Assembly (NCBI GenBank): GCA_020632915.1
Contig: JACKEP010000019.1
Location: forward strand, 54,485 to 118,484
DNA: 64,000 nucleotides
Reading direction: 5' to 3'
DNA from: Alphaproteobacteria bacterium
GTDB taxonomy: Bacteria > Myxococcota_A > UBA796 > GCA-2862545
Position numbers and translations under genes: made by a program. Positions 50,929 through 60,500 of this stretch are shown one piece after another. The first letter of the stretch is position 1. Each line of letters begins with the position of its first letter. The notes under the pieces are model-generated. The model was given only the letters and a program-made list of their open reading frames with translations, searched no databases and was not told where the DNA came from.

Positions 50929-51915
50929 TCACCCGGCGGCCGCCACGATCGGGTCGGAGATGGGTCCGCCGACGGGCCAGTCGATGGGGTGACGGGGACG
51001 GTAGCCGAGCACGTGACGCGCGCGGGTGCCGTCGAGCACGAGGCCGAAGTGCAGCTGGTTGGCGTGGATGCCGAACGAGTACTCCGAGCCCATCAGCGCG
51101 TGGCGGGCGCGGTAGACGGCGCGGATCAGCGGCGCGGGCAGCGGCACCTGCGGGCGTCCCCACTTCCGCGCGGCCTCCGACAGCGGCAGCGTGTCGAAGC
51201 CGGGGATGTTGAACACGCCCTCGCCCGAGCCGTGGGTGGCCAGCTCCAGCGCGTGCACGATGTCCTCGGGGCTGGCGACGTTGACCATCGGGTCGAAGCC
51301 CATCGGCCGGAACACCGCGGGGCCGTCGAGGTAGTCGTACAGCTGGCTGCCGATGCCGGGCGCCAGGGCCTCGGCGCACCGCAGCACGACGATCTCGCTG
51401 TCGACGAGCCCCATGCGCGCACACGCCGTCAGGTCGGCCTCCACGCGGTCGCGCACATACTGCGGGGCGTGGGGGGACATGTTCAGCGGGTGGTCCTCTG
51501 TGACCTGGACCGGCAGGTCGAGGCCCACGCGGTAGACGACGGCGTGGGACTTGACCACCAGCCGCCGCACCGACGGGTGACGGTCGGACAGCTCCAGGAT
51601 CGACCGCAGCGACTCGACGTTCTGGGCGTGGACCGCGCGACCGCGACCAAAGCCGTCCATGTGCTCGGACAGGTGGACGACGACCTCCACGTCGAGGTCG
51701 CGCGCCGGCCCGAACAGCAGCTCACGCACCTTGCGCGTCTTGCGCAGGTCGATCGTCAGGTAGGTCAGCCGACCTGCGTGGCTGAACGGCAGGGCCTGCT
51801 CGGCGGGGACGTCGTCGACCGCGAGCACGTGGGACACGCGCGTGTCGGCGAGCAGCGAACGCACGAGGCGCTGGCCGAGCGGCGCCGCGGCACCCGTGAC
51901 GAGGACGGCCCTCAC
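50929..51915 (-). CDS. NAD-dependent epimerase/dehydratase-like SDR protein
   Basis: 328 residues from GTG at 51915, which overlaps the acyltransferase stop (GTGA). An extended-SDR NAD-binding fold opens with VLVTGAAAPLGQRLVRSLL (GxxGxxG variant GAAAPLG). LTYLTIDLRKTRKVRELLFG, VVVHLSEHMDGFGRGRAVHAQNVES and RRLVVKSHAVVYR follow, and the catalytic YxxxK region appears altered: APQYVRDRVEAD has Tyr but Arg where Lys is usual (YVRDR). The substrate-binding C-terminal part includes VFNIPGFDTLPLSEAARKWG. The pairing of such an SDR with a PlsC-like acyltransferase is recurrent in Deltaproteobacteria-type genomes by my recollection. Role unknown, perhaps in lipid metabolism. Confidence 0.82.
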   Translation of the reverse strand: MRAVLVTGAAAPLGQRLVRSLLADTRVSHVLAVDDVPAEQALPFSHAGRLTYLTIDLRKTRKVRELLFGPARDLDVEVVVHLSEHMDGFGRGRAVHAQNVESLRSILELSDRHPSVRRLVVKSHAVVYRVGLDLPVQVTEDHPLNMSPHAPQYVRDRVEADLTACARMGLVDSEIVVLRCAEALAPGIGSQLYDYLDGPAVFRPMGFDPMVNVASPEDIVHALELATHGSGEGVFNIPGFDTLPLSEAARKWGRPQVPLPAPLIRAVYRARHALMGSEYSFGIHANQLHFGLVLDGTRARHVLGYRPRHPIDWPVGGPISDPIVAAAG

Positions 51916-52760
51916 CGGAACACGCCCTTGCGCTGACGCAGGCCGCGGTGGAGCAGCTCCTGCACGGCCGTCTTGACCCGCAGCGCGGCCTCGCGGACGA
52001 TCTCGGGGTTGTCGGCGTCGGTGGGGCGGTATTCGCGATCGAAGCGGATCGGCTCGCCGTAGAGGATGTGGTAGCGCGTGGGCAGCGGGATCGGCGTGGC
52101 CGGGATGGGCAGGTAGGGCACCGACAGGCCGAGCTGGCGGATCGGGATGCGCGCCAGCTGGGGCATCTGCTCCTCGGCACCGACGACGCCCACGGGCACC
52201 ACGGGCGCCTGGTAGCGGATCGCGAACTCGACGTGGCCCTTGCGCCAGTCCTGCAGCTGGTAGCGCTCGCTCCACGGCTTGCCGATGCCGGGCGTACCCT
52301 CGGGGAACAGCAGCAGCAGCTCGCCCTGCTCCAGCAGGCGACGGACGTTGCCGCGGCTGCCGCCGACCATCCCCGAGCGCTGGAACAGCGTGCCGATGAA
52401 CGGCAGCGACGACACGAAGTAGTCGGCGATGGGCCGCGGGGCGCGGGGCGGATCGGTGTGCTGCACCACGTCGGTCCACACCATCATCCCGTCGAACGGC
52501 AGCGTGCCCGAGTGGTTGGCCGCCAGGATCGCCGGGCCCGTGGTGGGGATGTGGTGGTGGTCGTAGGACACCACCCGGAACCAGTGGTCGTGCATGAGCG
52601 CGCCGATGGACTCGCCGAGCGCCACGAAGTCGGGGTGCATGCCGAACGCGTCGTAGCCGTGGCCCTCGTCGGCGAAGCTGAGGCGCTCGCCGATCGTGCG
52701 ACTGGTGCCCGCCGACAGGACGCGCGTGAGCGCGCGCGCGATCTGCGATGGACGTGGCAT
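51912..52760 (-). CDS. PlsC-like lysophospholipid acyltransferase
   Basis: 282 residues, ATG at 52760 after GGGGGAA. The acyltransferase block I appears as ILAANHSGTLPFDGMM (NHSGxLPxDG, the form found in a subgroup of LPLAT proteins rather than the plain NHxxxxD), with later blocks GGSRGNVRRLLEQGELLLLFPEGTPGIGK (block III: FPEGT) and APVVPVGVVGAEEQMP (block IV). Two moderately hydrophobic stretches suggest membrane association. It would transfer a fatty acyl group to a lysophospholipid or a similar acceptor. Its stop overlaps the SDR gene start, so the two are translationally coupled. Divergent from the zinc-ribbon pair. Confidence 0.88.
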   Translation of the reverse strand: MPRPSQIARALTRVLSAGTSRTIGERLSFADEGHGYDAFGMHPDFVALGESIGALMHDHWFRVVSYDHHHIPTTGPAILAANHSGTLPFDGMMVWTDVVQHTDPPRAPRPIADYFVSSLPFIGTLFQRSGMVGGSRGNVRRLLEQGELLLLFPEGTPGIGKPWSERYQLQDWRKGHVEFAIRYQAPVVPVGVVGAEEQMPQLARIPIRQLGLSVPYLPIPATPIPLPTRYHILYGEPIRFDREYRPTDADNPEIVREAALRVKTAVQELLHRGLRQRKGVFR

Positions 52761-52877
52761 GCAGTGTTCCCCCGAGCCCGCGCGTACCTATCGGCCGGAC
52801 GAGCGCCTGCAACGCTCGACGGCGGGGTGCATCCCATGGTCGCACGGGAACGGCAGGTCGGGGTACACACCGGTGCC

Positions 52878-53747
52878 ATGAGCAAGCGCTGTACCAGCTG
52901 TGGTGCCTCGGTGGACCTGCCGCCCGAGGTGCTGTCGACGACCTGCCAGTTCTGCGACGCCCCGCTCGTCGACGACGCGGGCGGGGGCGCGACCCCTGCG
53001 CGGGTGGTGCCGTTCGTCGTGCCACGGGAGCGCGCCCTCGAGCTGCTCGTCGCCCACCTGCGCGCGGCGTGGTTCGCGCCCGAGGCCCTGCGGCGCGCGG
53101 CGGATCCGGAGCACCTCCAGGCGGTGATGGTGCCGTTCTACGCCTACGACGCCACCGCGCGCAGCACGTGGACCGGCAAGGTCGGCGTCGACTACCAGGT
53201 CACCACGGGCACGGGCAAGAACAAGCGCACCGAGACGCGCACGCAGTGGTTCACGCTGTCCGGGCGCCACGCGGGCCACTGGGACGGCCACCTCGTGTCG
53301 GCGTCGCGCGGCCTGCCGGAGGCCGACGCGAACGCGCTGGAGCCCTACGACCTCGGCGGTGCGCTGGTCTACACCCCCGAGCACCTCGCCGGCCTCGCGG
53401 CCGAGCACCCGACGGTCGATCCGGCGACGGCCCGGTCGGTCGCCCACGCCGAGCTCCGCGACGAGGCGCTGGCCGCCATCCGCGATCGCTTCCTGCCCGG
53501 CAACCACGCGCGCGAGGTGTCGGTGCAGACCCAGGTCGACCTAGCGGGCGTCGAGCTCGTGATGCTGCCCGTGTGGATCGCGCGGCATCGCGTCGGCGAC
53601 GAGGTGCTGCGACTGCTGGTGAACGGGCAGACCGGCGAGGTGGTCGGCACGCTGCCGAGGGACTGGGCGAAGGTGGCGATGGTGGTGCTCGCGATCGTGG
53701 CCCTCCTCGGCGTCGTGGTGGTCGTCGCGCTGGTGGTGCACGGATGA
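52878..53747 (+). CDS. Zinc-ribbon, tail-anchored membrane protein A (paralog of next gene)
   Basis: 289 residues from ATG at 52878. An N-terminal zinc ribbon uses Cys5, Cys8, Cys23 and Cys26 (KRCTSCGAS and TTCQFCDAP). The central part follows a widespread uncharacterised family: VPFVVPRERALELLVAHLRAAWFAPE, VMVPFYAYDATARSTWTGKVGVDYQV, RTQWFTLSGRHAGHWDGHLVSAS, EPYDLGGALVYTPEHLAG, VMLPVWIARHR and LRLLVNGQTGEVVGTLPRDWAKV. Relatives are often loosely labelled as zinc-ribbon or primosomal-protein-like; function is unknown. The C-terminus is a single membrane helix (VAMVVLAIVALLGVVVVVALVV), leaving the ribbon in the cytoplasm. The start has only a weak ribosome binding site; an ATG at 52836 is an alternative. 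Its stop overlaps the next start (ATGA). Confidence 0.82.
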   Translation: MSKRCTSCGASVDLPPEVLSTTCQFCDAPLVDDAGGGATPARVVPFVVPRERALELLVAHLRAAWFAPEALRRAADPEHLQAVMVPFYAYDATARSTWTGKVGVDYQVTTGTGKNKRTETRTQWFTLSGRHAGHWDGHLVSASRGLPEADANALEPYDLGGALVYTPEHLAGLAAEHPTVDPATARSVAHAELRDEALAAIRDRFLPGNHAREVSVQTQVDLAGVELVMLPVWIARHRVGDEVLRLLVNGQTGEVVGTLPRDWAKVAMVVLAIVALLGVVVVVALVVHG

Positions 53748-54541
53748 ACGCGCTGCGCTGCACCCACTGTGGCGGCGCCATCGCCGTCAAGCCCGGCCTC
53801 GCGGGGCCGCGCTGCCTGTTCTGCGGGTCGGATGCGCTCGTGGCCAGCGACATCGCGGGCGAGGCACCCGGCGGCTGGTTCGAGTTCCGCACCGGCGAGG
53901 ACGCCGCCCAGGGCGCGTGGCGCGACCACGTCCGTCGCAGCTGGTTCCGCCCGAACGATCTCGTGCACGCCGACCTCACGCTGCACCGCCTGCTCGTGCC
54001 GGTGTGGGCATCGTCGGGCCGGTTCGAGCTGTACTGGACGGGCCTCGAGCGCGCGATGTTCGAGGCGTCGGGCAAGCGCCCCACCACCGGCGAGCGCGTC
54101 GTCGACGAGGGGCAGGTGCTGGTGCCCGCGTCGGCCGCCCTGCAGCAGGACGAGCTCAACGGCCTGGGCGCCTTCGACGTCAGCGCCCCGTCCGCGTGGC
54201 ACGACGGTGCCACCGATCTGCCGCACGAGGTCGGCGAGGTCTCCCGCAGCGAGGCCGCGCGCCGCGCCCTGCGTCAGGTCGAGCGGCGGGAGGCCGTGCG
54301 CCTGGGCGAGCAGGGCTACCAGGACGTCCACGTCTCGGCGGTGCCGGTGCACGCGGAGGCCGAGCTGCTGCTGGTGCCGATCTGGATCGGCGTCGCCACC
54401 TGGAAGGACGTGCCCTACCGCGTGCTCGTGCACGGGCAGGAGCGGGTGGTGGTGGCGAAGCTGCCGATCTCGTGGGCGAAGGTGGCCGCGGCGGTGGCCG
54501 CGGTGATGGCGGTGCTGCTGGTGATCGTGCGGCTGCTCTAG
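53744..54541 (+). CDS. Zinc-ribbon, tail-anchored membrane protein B (paralog of previous gene)
   Basis: 265 residues from ATG at 53744, overlapping the paralog's stop by 4 bases. The zinc ribbon uses Cys6, Cys9, Cys24 and Cys27 (LRCTHCGGA and PRCLFCGSD). Shared with protein A are the helix plus WFRPN segment, LHRLLVPVWASSGRFELYWTGLE (compare VPFYAYDATARSTWTG), LLLVPIWIGVATWKDVPYRVLVHG and KLPISWAKV followed by a terminal membrane helix (AAAVAAVMAVLLVIVRLL). The middle is diverged, consistent with an ancient duplication and a heteromeric pair. The TAG at 54539-54541 shares CTAG with the oppositely oriented stop of the giant gene. Function unknown. Confidence 0.82.
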   Translation: MNALRCTHCGGAIAVKPGLAGPRCLFCGSDALVASDIAGEAPGGWFEFRTGEDAAQGAWRDHVRRSWFRPNDLVHADLTLHRLLVPVWASSGRFELYWTGLERAMFEASGKRPTTGERVVDEGQVLVPASAALQQDELNGLGAFDVSAPSAWHDGATDLPHEVGEVSRSEAARRALRQVERREAVRLGEQGYQDVHVSAVPVHAEAELLLVPIWIGVATWKDVPYRVLVHGQERVVVAKLPISWAKVAAAVAAVMAVLLVIVRLL

Positions 54542-57500
54542 CGGCAACGGCGACGCCGCACCCCCATCACCCCCGCCATCACCACCACCCACCACGCCGT
54601 CGGCGCCCCGCCGCGCGGGTCGCAGGCGCAGCCGGTGTCCTTCCCCTCGTCGGGGTCCCCGGTGTCGGTGTCCGTGTCGGTCTCAGCGGGCCCGTCGGTG
54701 TCGTCGGTGTCGACCACGGTGTCGCTGTCGTCGGTGTCGTCGGTGTCGACCACTGCGTCGCTGTCGTCCGTGTCGTCGGTGTCGCCGTCGGTGTCGGTGT
54801 CGACCGGGATCACGCTGTCGTCGTCGAGCGTGGTGACGGCCACGTCGTCGGCGTCGAGGCCTGCGTAGCGCCCGTCGAGGCTCGTGATCGCCAGCGTGCG
54901 GACGACCCAGGCGACGTCGCCGTCGACGATGGCGTCGTCGCGGCCGGTGACGGTGACCGTGCGCGGCGTGGACCACGTGGTGCTGTCGAAGTCGAGGGCG
55001 GTCGGGGAGACGAGGCCCTCCGACAGGTCGCTCGACTCCAGGCCGAGGTTGACCGTGGCCGTGGGCTGCGAGGTGAGCACGACCGTGAACGTGTCGGCGC
55101 TGCCGGCCTCGGTGACCACCAGGCCCGACGTGCGCGACAGCAGCACCCCGGCGGTGTCGTCGTCGGTGGTGGTGACGCCGACGCTCGCGGGCTGGATCAG
55201 GTGCAGGCCGTCGTAGGCGGTGTCGGCGCTGGCCACGCCGTCGAGGGTGACCTGCCAGGCGACGTCGCCGTCGTCGACCGCGTCGTCGACGCCGGTGACG
55301 GTGACCGTGCGCGGCTGGTCCCAGGTGGCGGGGGCGATCGACACGGTGATGGGGCTGACGCTGCCCTCGCTCGGGTCGGAGGCGCCGAAGGTGAGCTGGA
55401 CGTCGGCGGACGGCCGGGACCGCAGCGCCACCGTGAACGTGTCGGTGCTGCCGGCCTCGGTGACCACGAGCCCCGACGTGCGCGACAGCAGCAGGCCCGG
55501 CGCGTCGTCGTCGGTGGTGGTGACGGTCACGCGCGCCGGCTGCGTCAGGTGCAGGCCGTCGTAGGCGGCGTCGGCGCTGGCGATGGCGGTCACGTCGACC
55601 GTCCACGCCACGTCGCCGTCGACGAGGCTGTCGTCGACGCCCGTGATCGTGACCGTGTGGGGCTGGCTCCACTGGGCGGGCGTGATCGTGACCGTGGTGG
55701 GGCTGATGGTGCCCTCGGACGGGTCGGAGCCGGCGAGCGTGACCACGACGTCGGCGGTGGGCTGGGTGGCGAGGGAGAGCGAGACGGTGGCGGTGCCGCC
55801 CGCCTCGGTGACGGTGGCGGTGGTGACCGACAGGACGAGCGCGGGGCCGCCCTCGTCGTCGGTGGTGCGCACCGCGACGTCCGCGGGGTCGACGCCGTTC
55901 CACGTGGCGTCGGCGGACTGCGCCGGGTCGAGGATCACGGTGTAGTCGACTGGGCCGTCGGCGAGGCTGTCGTCGACGCCGGTGACCGTGATTGTGCGGG
56001 GCTGGCTCCACGTGGCCACGGCGAACACGAGCTGGGCGGGGCTGACGCTGCCCTCGCTCGGGTCGGACGAGCGCACGTCGACGGTGACGTCGGCGGACGG
56101 CGCGCTGGTGAGCGTGACCGAGATCGTGGCGGTGGTGCCGGTCTCCGAGACCACCACGCCCGCCGTCGGGTCGACGACGAAGGCGGCGCGGTCGTCGTCG
56201 ACGTTGGTGACCGAGACCGTGGTGTCGGCCACGGCGTCGAACGTCGCGTCGGCGGCGCTGGAGGTGGCGAGCGTGAGCGTGTAGGTGACGTCGCCGTCGA
56301 GCAGGCTGTCGTCCACGCCGGTGACCACGACGTCCTGGCCCTGGTCCCAGGTGCCGGTGCCGAAGGTCAGCTGCAGCGGGGCCACGCTGCCCTCGGTCGG
56401 GTCGACGCCCGTGAGGTCGACGACCACGTCGCCCGTCGGTCGCGCCGACAGCGCCACCGTGAAGGAGGCCGTGGTGCCGGTCTCGGACGTGGTGAGCGCG
56501 CGGCGCGACAGCACCAGGCCCGCGCCGTCGTCGTCGGTGTTGGTGACCGGCACGACCGTGTCGGCGAGCGCGTCGAACGCGGCGTCGGCGGTGCTGGAGA
56601 CGGTCAGCGTCAGGCCGTAGGTGACGTCGCCGTCGACGAGGCTGTCGTCGAGGCCGGTGACCACGACGTCCTGCGGCTCGTCCCAGTCGCCGGGCAGGAA
56701 GGTCAGCTGCAGCGGGGCGGCCGTGCCCTCGCTGGGGTCGTCGAGGTCGACGTCGACGGTGACCTCGCCGGCAGGCTCCGCGGTGAGGGCGACCGAGAGC
56801 GTGGCGGTGGTGCCGGTCTCGGACGTGGTGAGCGCGTCGGTGGACAGGTCGAGGTCGGCCACGTCGTCGTCGACGTTCTCGCCCACGAGGTCGGCCGGGT
56901 CGAGGGCGGCGTACAGGGCATCGCCCGACGTCACGGGGCCGAGGGTGATCTGGTAGCTCACCGTGCCGTCCACGAGGTCGTCGTCGACACCCGTGACCGT
57001 GACCGGGCGGGCGGTGGTCCAGCTGGTGGCGTCCCACGACAGCGACGCCACGCTCGTGGTGGCCTCGTCGGTGTCGGTGGACGCGACGGCGAGGCTGACG
57101 GTGGCGGTGGGCGCGCTGGTGAGCCGCACGGTGAACGTGTCGACCAGACCGGTCTCGTCGGTGCCGACGGCGGCCTTGCTCACGAGGAAGCCGGCGGTGT
57201 CGTCGTCGGTGTTGACGCCCGCGACGGTGTCGCCGAGGACGAGGGCGGCGTAGCCGGTGTCGTTCGACGTGATCGGACCGAGCGTGATCTCGAACGCCTG
57301 GTCGCCGTCGTCGACGTCGTCGTTCACACCGGTGACCGTGACGGTGATCGGCTGGTGGTAGGTCTGCGGCGTGAAGTCGAGCGAGGGCGTGGACACCGTG
57401 GCCTCGTCGGGGTCGGACGAGGCGAGGGCGATGTGGACGTCGTCGGTGGGCAGGCCCCCGAGCACCACGCTGAACGTGGCCGTGCCGCCCGCCTCGGTGG

Positions 57501-60500
57501 TGACGAGCGAGCCGCCGGTGACGATCACCTCGGGCACGACGGTGTCGTCGTCGCGGTTGGTGACGTCGACGAGCTTGATGGGCAGGGCGGCGTAGGCCGG
57601 TGCCGACGACAGGCCGGGGTCCAGGCGCAGCTGCCACACGACGTCGCCGTCGGTGACGCCGTCGTCGACGCCGGTGAGCGTGACCGTCTTCGGCTGGTTC
57701 CAGTCGGTGGTGCTGAACGTCATCACCGGCGGGAACACCGTGCCCTCGCTCGTGTCGGAGCTCGACAGGTCGAGGCGCACGCTGGCGGTGGGCCGGGCGT
57801 CGAGCGACACCGACACCACCTGGGTGGCGCCGGCCTCCGTGGTGACGAGGCCGGTGCTCGGGGTGACCACGATGCGCGTGGCGTCGTCGTCGCGCACGGT
57901 GGTGGCGACGACGGCGGTGGCCACGTTGCGGTAGTCGAGGTCGGCCGAGCCGCTGGGGTCGAGCCGGATCTGCACGGCGCGATCGCCGTCGTCGTCGGGG
58001 TCGTCGACCGAGGTGATCGTGATCGACTGGGGGTGGTCCCAGTTGCCGCTGTCGAACGACAGCGAGGACGGGGTGACCGTGGCCTCGCTGGTGTCGTTGC
58101 TGGTGATGGCGAGCGTGACGCCCGCGAGCGGCGCCGTGTCGAGGACGACGTCGACCACCTGCTGCTCGCCGGACTCGTCGAGGTCGGCGGCGTTGGGCGT
58201 GAGCGAGATGCCGGGGAAGACGTTCTGGAACTCGTAGGCGCCGATGTCGTAGGCGGCGCCGCCGACGCCGTCGCCGTCCACCGGACGGGGCCTGCCGTCG
58301 ACGTCGACCGACGGAGCACCCGACGACCGGCCGGCGTCGACCAGCGGAGAGCTCGCGGCCAGGTGGAAGTCGCTCGCCGACAGGTACTGCGGGTTGGTGG
58401 CCAGGCCGCTGGTGTTGGTGACCGTGCCGCCGGTGGCCGTGGCGTTGCCCCACAGGTTGCAGTGGTCGAGGGTGTAGACCGCGTAGCGGTAGTCGTAGAC
58501 GCCGTAGGAGGTGTGGTTGGAGATCGCGGTGTTGACCACGCTGACGCTGATGTTGCCGGTGCTGCCGTTGTTGCCGTAGAGGCCGTAGGCGCCGTTGCCG
58601 TCGATCGTGCAGTTGACGACGGTGTGCGACGTGGCCCGGTCGTTGGCGAAGTACACGCCGTCGGTCGTGTTGGACGTGATCAGCGCGTTCGACAGGTGCA
58701 CGACGCCGGCGCCGGTGGTGTAGACCGCGCGGCGGTTGTCGACGGCCCGCAGCCGGTCCAGCGCCACGGTGCCGGCGTTGATGCGGACGGCCGAGGTGGA
58801 CGAGCCCGAGATCAGCGCCCCGTCGAGGGCAGGCGTGCTGTCGTCGTACTCGAGGCCGACCACCGCGTCGAAGACCTGGAGGTTGCGCAGCGTGCCGCCG
58901 GCACCCGACATGAAGTGGATGCCGTCCCAGGAGCCGTCGGCGGTGGACACGCCCGCGAACGTGGCCGGCAGGGCCGGGGTGGCGTCGGCGGCGAGCGACC
59001 CGAACACGCGCAGCTCGACCTTGTTCAGGTCGTCGAAGCCCTTGGCGCTGTCGGAGCTGGCGAAGCGCAGCGTGGCGCCCGGGCTCACGGTGAGCGTGAT
59101 GCCGCCGGGCACGGTGAGGTCGCCGTCGATCGTGGTGACGCCCGCCGCGAAGGTGGTGTCGCCCCACAGCGTGCCGCTCATGCCGGGCGAGACGACGCCG
59201 GCGTAGGGCACGGCACCCATGTCGGACCGCCCGGCGCCGCCGAAGCGCTGGGGGCTGCGGGAGGTGAGCGCGTAGTCGCCGTGGGCGGCGTCGACGTACA
59301 GCGGGTTGGCCACGAGGTTGGGCGTGGCGAACGTGACCGTGCCCTGCGCCTCGTCGTTGGTGTTGAGCGAGACGCCGTTCTCCCACACCGACGTGCGCGT
59401 GAGCGTGAACACGCCGTAGCGGTAGTCGTAGACGCCGCCGTTGGTGTTCTGGGTGACGAGGCTGTCGACCACGGCCACGTTGATGTTGCCCGTGCTACCG
59501 TTGTTCGCGTAGAGCCCGTAGTTGGCGTTGTTCGCGATCGTGCAGTGGTCGAAGGACTGGCTCACCGCGCGGTCGTTGGCCAGGTAGACGGCGTAGCTGC
59601 TGTTGTGGTGGAGCAGGCAGCGGTCGACGTCCACGGTGCCGCCCTGCACGGTGTAGATGCCGTAGCGCGAGTCGGTGACCTCCAGATCGGAGATCGGCGC
59701 CTCGCCCGCCGACACGCGCACCCCGGCGGTGCCGGCGTTGGTGATGCGCAGGTCGTCGAGGGTGTTGGCGGCGTTGGCGTCGTACCGGACGCCGTAGATG
59801 GCGTCCTCGATGTGGGCGAAGTCGAGCAGGCCCCCGCTGGCGCTGGGCAGCAGGTGGATGCCGTACCAGCCGCTGGCCGTACCGGCGGTGTGGCGCAGGG
59901 TGACGGGGTTGGCGTGCGACAGGCCGAGCAGCCAGAGCGTGCCCTCCACGCGCAGCTCGATCTTGTTCAGGTCCTCGTGGGCCTTGGTGGCGTCGGTGGA
60001 CGCGAACACCAGGTCGGCGCCGGGCATCGCGGTGAGCGTGACGCCGGGGGCGACGGTCAGGTCGCCCGTGATGTTCGTGATGCCGGCGGGCAGCGTGGTG
60101 TCGGTCCACAGCGTGCCGTGCCACTGGGTCGACAGGACGCCGTCGTAGGGCACGGCGCCGATGTCCCCGCCGTCGCTGGCCGCGAACCGGGCCGGGCTGC
60201 GGTCGAGCAGCGCGTAGTCGGCCTGGGCGGCGTTGACGTACTCGGGGTTGACCGCGAGGTTGGGCGTGCTGAACGTGACGGTGCCCTGCACCTCGTCGTT
60301 GGTGTTGAGGGAGACGCCGTTCTCCCACACGTTCGTGTTCGACGCCGTGACCACCAGGTAGCGGTAGTCGTAGATGCCGCCGTTGGTGTTGCCGGTGACG
60401 ATGCTGTTGCGCACCGCGAGCGCGATGTTGCCCGTGCTTCCGTTGTTGCCGTAGATGCCGTAGTTGGCGTTGTCGGCGATCGTGAGCCGGTCGACGGTGT

